DNA of 64,000 nt, taken from assembly GCA_963848375.1 (NCBI GenBank), contig CAWKDK010000016.1, positions 124,001-188,000 of the forward strand, read 5' to 3'. This document shows, piece after piece, positions 61,653 to 64,000 of the stretch. How positions within the stretch are numbered: the stretch's first letter is position 1; each line of letters opens with the position of its first letter. A model generated the notes under the pieces. It was given only the letters and a program-made list of their open reading frames with translations, was not told the origin of the DNA and made no database searches. The translations under genes and the position numbers were made by a program. This stretch comes from JAJPJE01 sp963848375. Its GTDB lineage: Bacteria > Acidobacteriota > Terriglobia > Terriglobales > Acidobacteriaceae.

Positions 61653-62840
61653 TTAGTCAGCCAGGTTTTCTACCGCGAGCGCCATTCCCATCCCACCGCT
61701 CACGCACAGGGTCGCGACTCCAAGTTTCGAGCGCCGCCGCATCATCTCGTGCAATAGGGTCACGGTGATGCGCGTTCCGGTGCATCCGATGGGATGGCCG
61801 AGCGCAATGGCTCCGCCGTTTACATTCAGGCGGTCGCGATCAAAATGGAGTTCGCGATCGCACGCAAGCACCTGGGCCGCGAACGCTTCGTTCAATTCGA
61901 CAAGATCGAAATCAGCCAGCTTCAACCCGGTGAGTTTTTCGAGTTTGCGCATCGCGGGCACAGGTCCGATTCCCATCTTCCGCGGATCGACTCCCGCTGA
62001 AGTTGTTCCCACAATGCGGGCGAGCGGCTTCAGATTGTTTTTGGAAACGAATTCTTCGCCAGCGAGAACCATCGCAGCCGCGCCGTCAGTGATTCCCGAA
62101 GAATTGCCCGCAGTGATCGTGCCGTCCTTCGAAAACACGGGCGCGAGCTTTGCCATCTTCTCGAGAGTTGCGCCGAGGAACGGGTGCTCATCGATCGTGA
62201 ACACCTGCGCGCCTTTTTTGCTTTCTATCGTAACTGGCGCAATTTCGCTCTCGAACCGATTCGTCTTCAGTGCCTGCTCGGCCCGCTTCTGCGAGCAGAG
62301 TGCGAATTCATCCTGCTCCTCGCGCGAAATCTTGTATTGCTCGGCAAGCAGCTCTGCGGTCTCGCCCATCACCATCTTTGCCATCGGACAGAAGAATCCG
62401 TCGCGGTACATGCCATCAACCAGTTCCTGATTCCCCAGCCTGAATCCCCACCGCGCTTCCACATAATAAGGAAGCCGCGACATCGACTCGCTTCCCCCAG
62501 CAAGCACACAATCGAGATTGCCGTCGGCGATCTCGCGCGCCGCAAGTGCCAGGCTCTTCATGCCCGAGGCGCAGGCCATATTCACGGTAAAAGCTGGAAC
62601 TGATTCTGGGACGCCGCTGCGAATCGAAATCTGTCGCGCAGGATTCGGCCCGCCCCCAGCCTGACGCGCGTTGCCGAAGATAGTTTCGTCAACCTGATCC
62701 GGCTGCACTCCGGCGCGTTCCATCGCGGCCTTAGCAGCCACAACGCCCATATCCGCTGCCGTGAGTGACGCCAGGGATCCGCCAAATTTGCCGATTGGGG
62801 TTCGAACCGCAGAGAGGATAAAGACGTCCCGCACGCTCAC
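61653..62840 (-). CDS. Thiolase (acetyl-CoA acetyltransferase)
   Basis: 395 aa, normal length. The nucleophile is Cys90 in NMACASGMKS; the other catalytic residues are His349 (IALGHPIGCTG) and Cys379 (LCVSGGMG). NEAFAAQVLA completes the thiolase II signature. It condenses two acetyl-CoA to acetoacetyl-CoA or runs the reverse, in the cytoplasm. Context does not tell degradation from biosynthesis: no hydroxybutyryl-CoA or beta-oxidation gene is adjacent. It is divergent from the rRNA methyltransferase with ~70 bp between. Confidence 0.95.
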   Translation of the reverse strand: MSVRDVFILSAVRTPIGKFGGSLASLTAADMGVVAAKAAMERAGVQPDQVDETIFGNARQAGGGPNPARQISIRSGVPESVPAFTVNMACASGMKSLALAAREIADGNLDCVLAGGSESMSRLPYYVEARWGFRLGNQELVDGMYRDGFFCPMAKMVMGETAELLAEQYKISREEQDEFALCSQKRAEQALKTNRFESEIAPVTIESKKGAQVFTIDEHPFLGATLEKMAKLAPVFSKDGTITAGNSSGITDGAAAMVLAGEEFVSKNNLKPLARIVGTTSAGVDPRKMGIGPVPAMRKLEKLTGLKLADFDLVELNEAFAAQVLACDRELHFDRDRLNVNGGAIALGHPIGCTGTRITVTLLHEMMRRRSKLGVATLCVSGGMGMALAVENLAD

Positions 62841-62911
62841 CTCGAGAGGACAGTGGATTGAATTCAGTCTAGCAGAAGGCGCATTTTCAGCGGTTCGCGT
62901 ACACTTAGAGA

Positions 62912-63685
62912 GTGAGCGTGATCTTCGGAATCAACGCGGTGACCGAGGCCTTGAAGGCGCGCGGTCGCTCGTTCGACTACATCGCGGTTTCCCCCGAGCG
63001 CCATGACTTGCGCGTACATAAGATCGTGACCTCGTGCCGCGAACTGGGCGTTCCCGTCCGCCAGCTTCCGCGCGAGCAACTCAATCGCCTTGCGCCCGGG
63101 TCGGCGCATCAGGGTGTGATCGCCGTCGCATCGGCCAAACAATACGCAGACGTGGACGAAGTCCTCGCCAACCAGCGTGGCGAATGGCCGTTCGTTCTGC
63201 TGCTCGATGGCGTGGAAGATCCGCACAATCTCGGCGCGATCATACGTACGGCCGATGGCGCGGGCGCCGACGGGGTCATCATCCCCGAACGCCGTGCCGT
63301 GGGTGTGACCGGCACAGTCGCGAAGGCTTCAGCGGGAGCCAGCGAGCATCTGCCGATTGCGCGCGTCACCAATGTGGGTCGCACGCTCGAAGAGTTGAAA
63401 GAAAAAAATATCTGGACGGTCGGGCTCGATGAGCGCGGCTCGCAAGCCTACGACAAAGTCGACTACCGGATGTCTTGTGCGCTCGTGCTGGGCGCTGAAG
63501 GCAAAGGCCTGCACGAGCAGGTTCGCAAGAAGTGCGACTTCCTGGTTTCGATTCCGATGCTCGGCCAGGTTCCCTCGCTGAATGTATCTGTCGCCGCTGC
63601 GGTTGTAATGTACGAAGTTGCGCGCCAGCGTCGCACTCAGCCCAGTAAAAAGGCCGACAAAAGGCCTGATAAAAGGAAAGATTAG
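62912..63685 (+). CDS. rlmB: 23S rRNA (guanosine-2'-O)-methyltransferase RlmB (TrmH/SpoU family)
   Basis: 257 aa. The N-terminal substrate-binding domain (FGINAVTEALKARG; EVLANQRGEWPFV) precedes the SPOUT domain with motif 1 DGVEDPHNLGAIIRTADG, motif 2 LVLGAEGKGL and motif 3 IPMLGQVPSLNVSVAAAV, which make the knotted SAM site. In the family it methylates the ribose of a 23S rRNA guanosine. The start is GTG at 62912. The tail after ~240 is Lys/Arg/Asp-rich (KKADKRPDKRKD), likely flexible. Confidence 0.93.
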   Translation: MSVIFGINAVTEALKARGRSFDYIAVSPERHDLRVHKIVTSCRELGVPVRQLPREQLNRLAPGSAHQGVIAVASAKQYADVDEVLANQRGEWPFVLLLDGVEDPHNLGAIIRTADGAGADGVIIPERRAVGVTGTVAKASAGASEHLPIARVTNVGRTLEELKEKNIWTVGLDERGSQAYDKVDYRMSCALVLGAEGKGLHEQVRKKCDFLVSIPMLGQVPSLNVSVAAAVVMYEVARQRRTQPSKKADKRPDKRKD

Positions 63686-63705
63686 CCTCACCCAGTTTTT
63701 CATTC

Positions 63706-64000
63706 ATGGATTTATCTAAGTTGTTCTCAACCTTCTCGCTCCGTATTTTTCGAGTCCTCTGTGTCCTCTCCGTCCTCTGCGGTGCGATCTCAGCATCGGC
63801 TCTCGACCGTAACGCCTTCACTTTCACGAAATACGATCTCGAAGTTCGCCTCGATCCGGAGAGTCACCAGATCGCCGCTCGTGGCAAGATCACCTTGCGC
63901 AACGATTCGGCGGAGCCGCAGAAGAACGTTGCTCTGCAGATTTCGTCTACGCTCGACTGGCGAATGATCGAGCTGAACGGCGAGCAGTTGGAGTACATTG
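63706..64000 (+). CDS. Secreted protein, N-terminus of a peptidase M1-like protein (cut by window end)
   Basis: 98 codons are visible. A signal peptide (IFRVLCVLSVLCGAISASA) is followed by FTKYDLEVRLDPESHQIAA and KITLRNDSAEPQKNVALQI, the beta-sandwich start of M1-type aminopeptidases and related proteins. The catalytic HExxH region is outside the window, so the call is tentative. It starts 20 bp after rlmB and could be cotranscribed. Confidence 0.6.
   Translation, partial: MDLSKLFSTFSLRIFRVLCVLSVLCGAISASALDRNAFTFTKYDLEVRLDPESHQIAARGKITLRNDSAEPQKNVALQISSTLDWRMIELNGEQLEYI

Noticed and set aside
1..64000. CRISPR array, tRNA, rRNA or insertion sequence
   Set aside because: No regularly spaced direct repeats, no tRNA-like T-loop/CCA structures, no rRNA signatures and no transposase frame were found by eye.

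Overview
The window looks like a chromosomal segment of an Acidobacteriota bacterium (Terriglobia/Koribacter-like). Reasons seen in the sequence: a VWFA-domain protein of the acidobacterial type, an Oar-like TonB-dependent receptor, a serine/threonine kinase fused to a TolB-like domain and TPRs, two secreted S9 peptidases with PD40 propellers, and intergenic palindromes and short interspersed repeats of a style common in that phylum. No rRNA, tRNA, insertion sequence, integrase or CRISPR array was found.

Layout. 1-3.4 kb: 3' end of a sensor kinase, then on the minus strand a PilZ protein plus a LuxR-type regulator with a degenerate receiver, and a three-gene small-membrane-protein operon resembling yqjD-yqjE-yqjK. 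3.6-5.6 kb: a frameshifted S9 peptidase. 5.8-13.9 kb: a complete phosphate locus in the order phoB-phoR-phoU1-pstS-pstC-pstA-pstB-phoU2, with phoB broken by one frameshift. 14-19 kb: MoxR ATPase, a diiron-type metallo-beta-lactamase-fold protein, a DUF4149 membrane protein, YchF, a ZIP transporter and a small membrane protein with a histidine-kinase dimerisation motif. 19-29 kb: VWFA protein, SpoIVB-type (S55) peptidase, a broken small gene, the kinase-TPR protein, a beta-propeller protein and a small Cys-containing protein. 29-35.6 kb: a TonB receptor with seven frame breaks and a second frameshifted S9 peptidase. 35.6-37.4 kb: a TipA-like MerR regulator and HtpX.

37.6-61.3 kb is a surface or exopolysaccharide locus. 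It has a giant secreted beta-helix protein and a Wza-type export lipoprotein on the plus strand. A minus-strand operon holds six glycosyltransferases, a methyltransferase, a Wzm/Wzt ABC exporter and a Wzy/ligase-like membrane protein. A divergent plus-strand operon encodes a Wzc/GumC-type tyrosine autokinase, a TPR protein with a carbohydrate-binding-like C-terminus, a second O-antigen ligase-like protein and a PF14907-type nucleotidyltransferase. The likely flow is: glycosyltransferases build a lipid-linked glycan, Wzm/Wzt exports it with the Wzt C-terminal domain reading the chain, ligase/polymerase proteins extend or attach it, and Wza/Wzc handle outer-membrane export and length control. 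61.6-64 kb: a thiolase, an RlmB-type rRNA methyltransferase and the start of an M1-like secreted protein.

The main oddity is about 16 single-base frame breaks, almost all +1 insertions, in seven otherwise well-preserved genes, plus one broken small gene. Either this assembly carries clustered insertion errors or several genes are very young pseudogenes. These genes are given as single disrupted loci. All calls come from reading the sequence; no database search was run.
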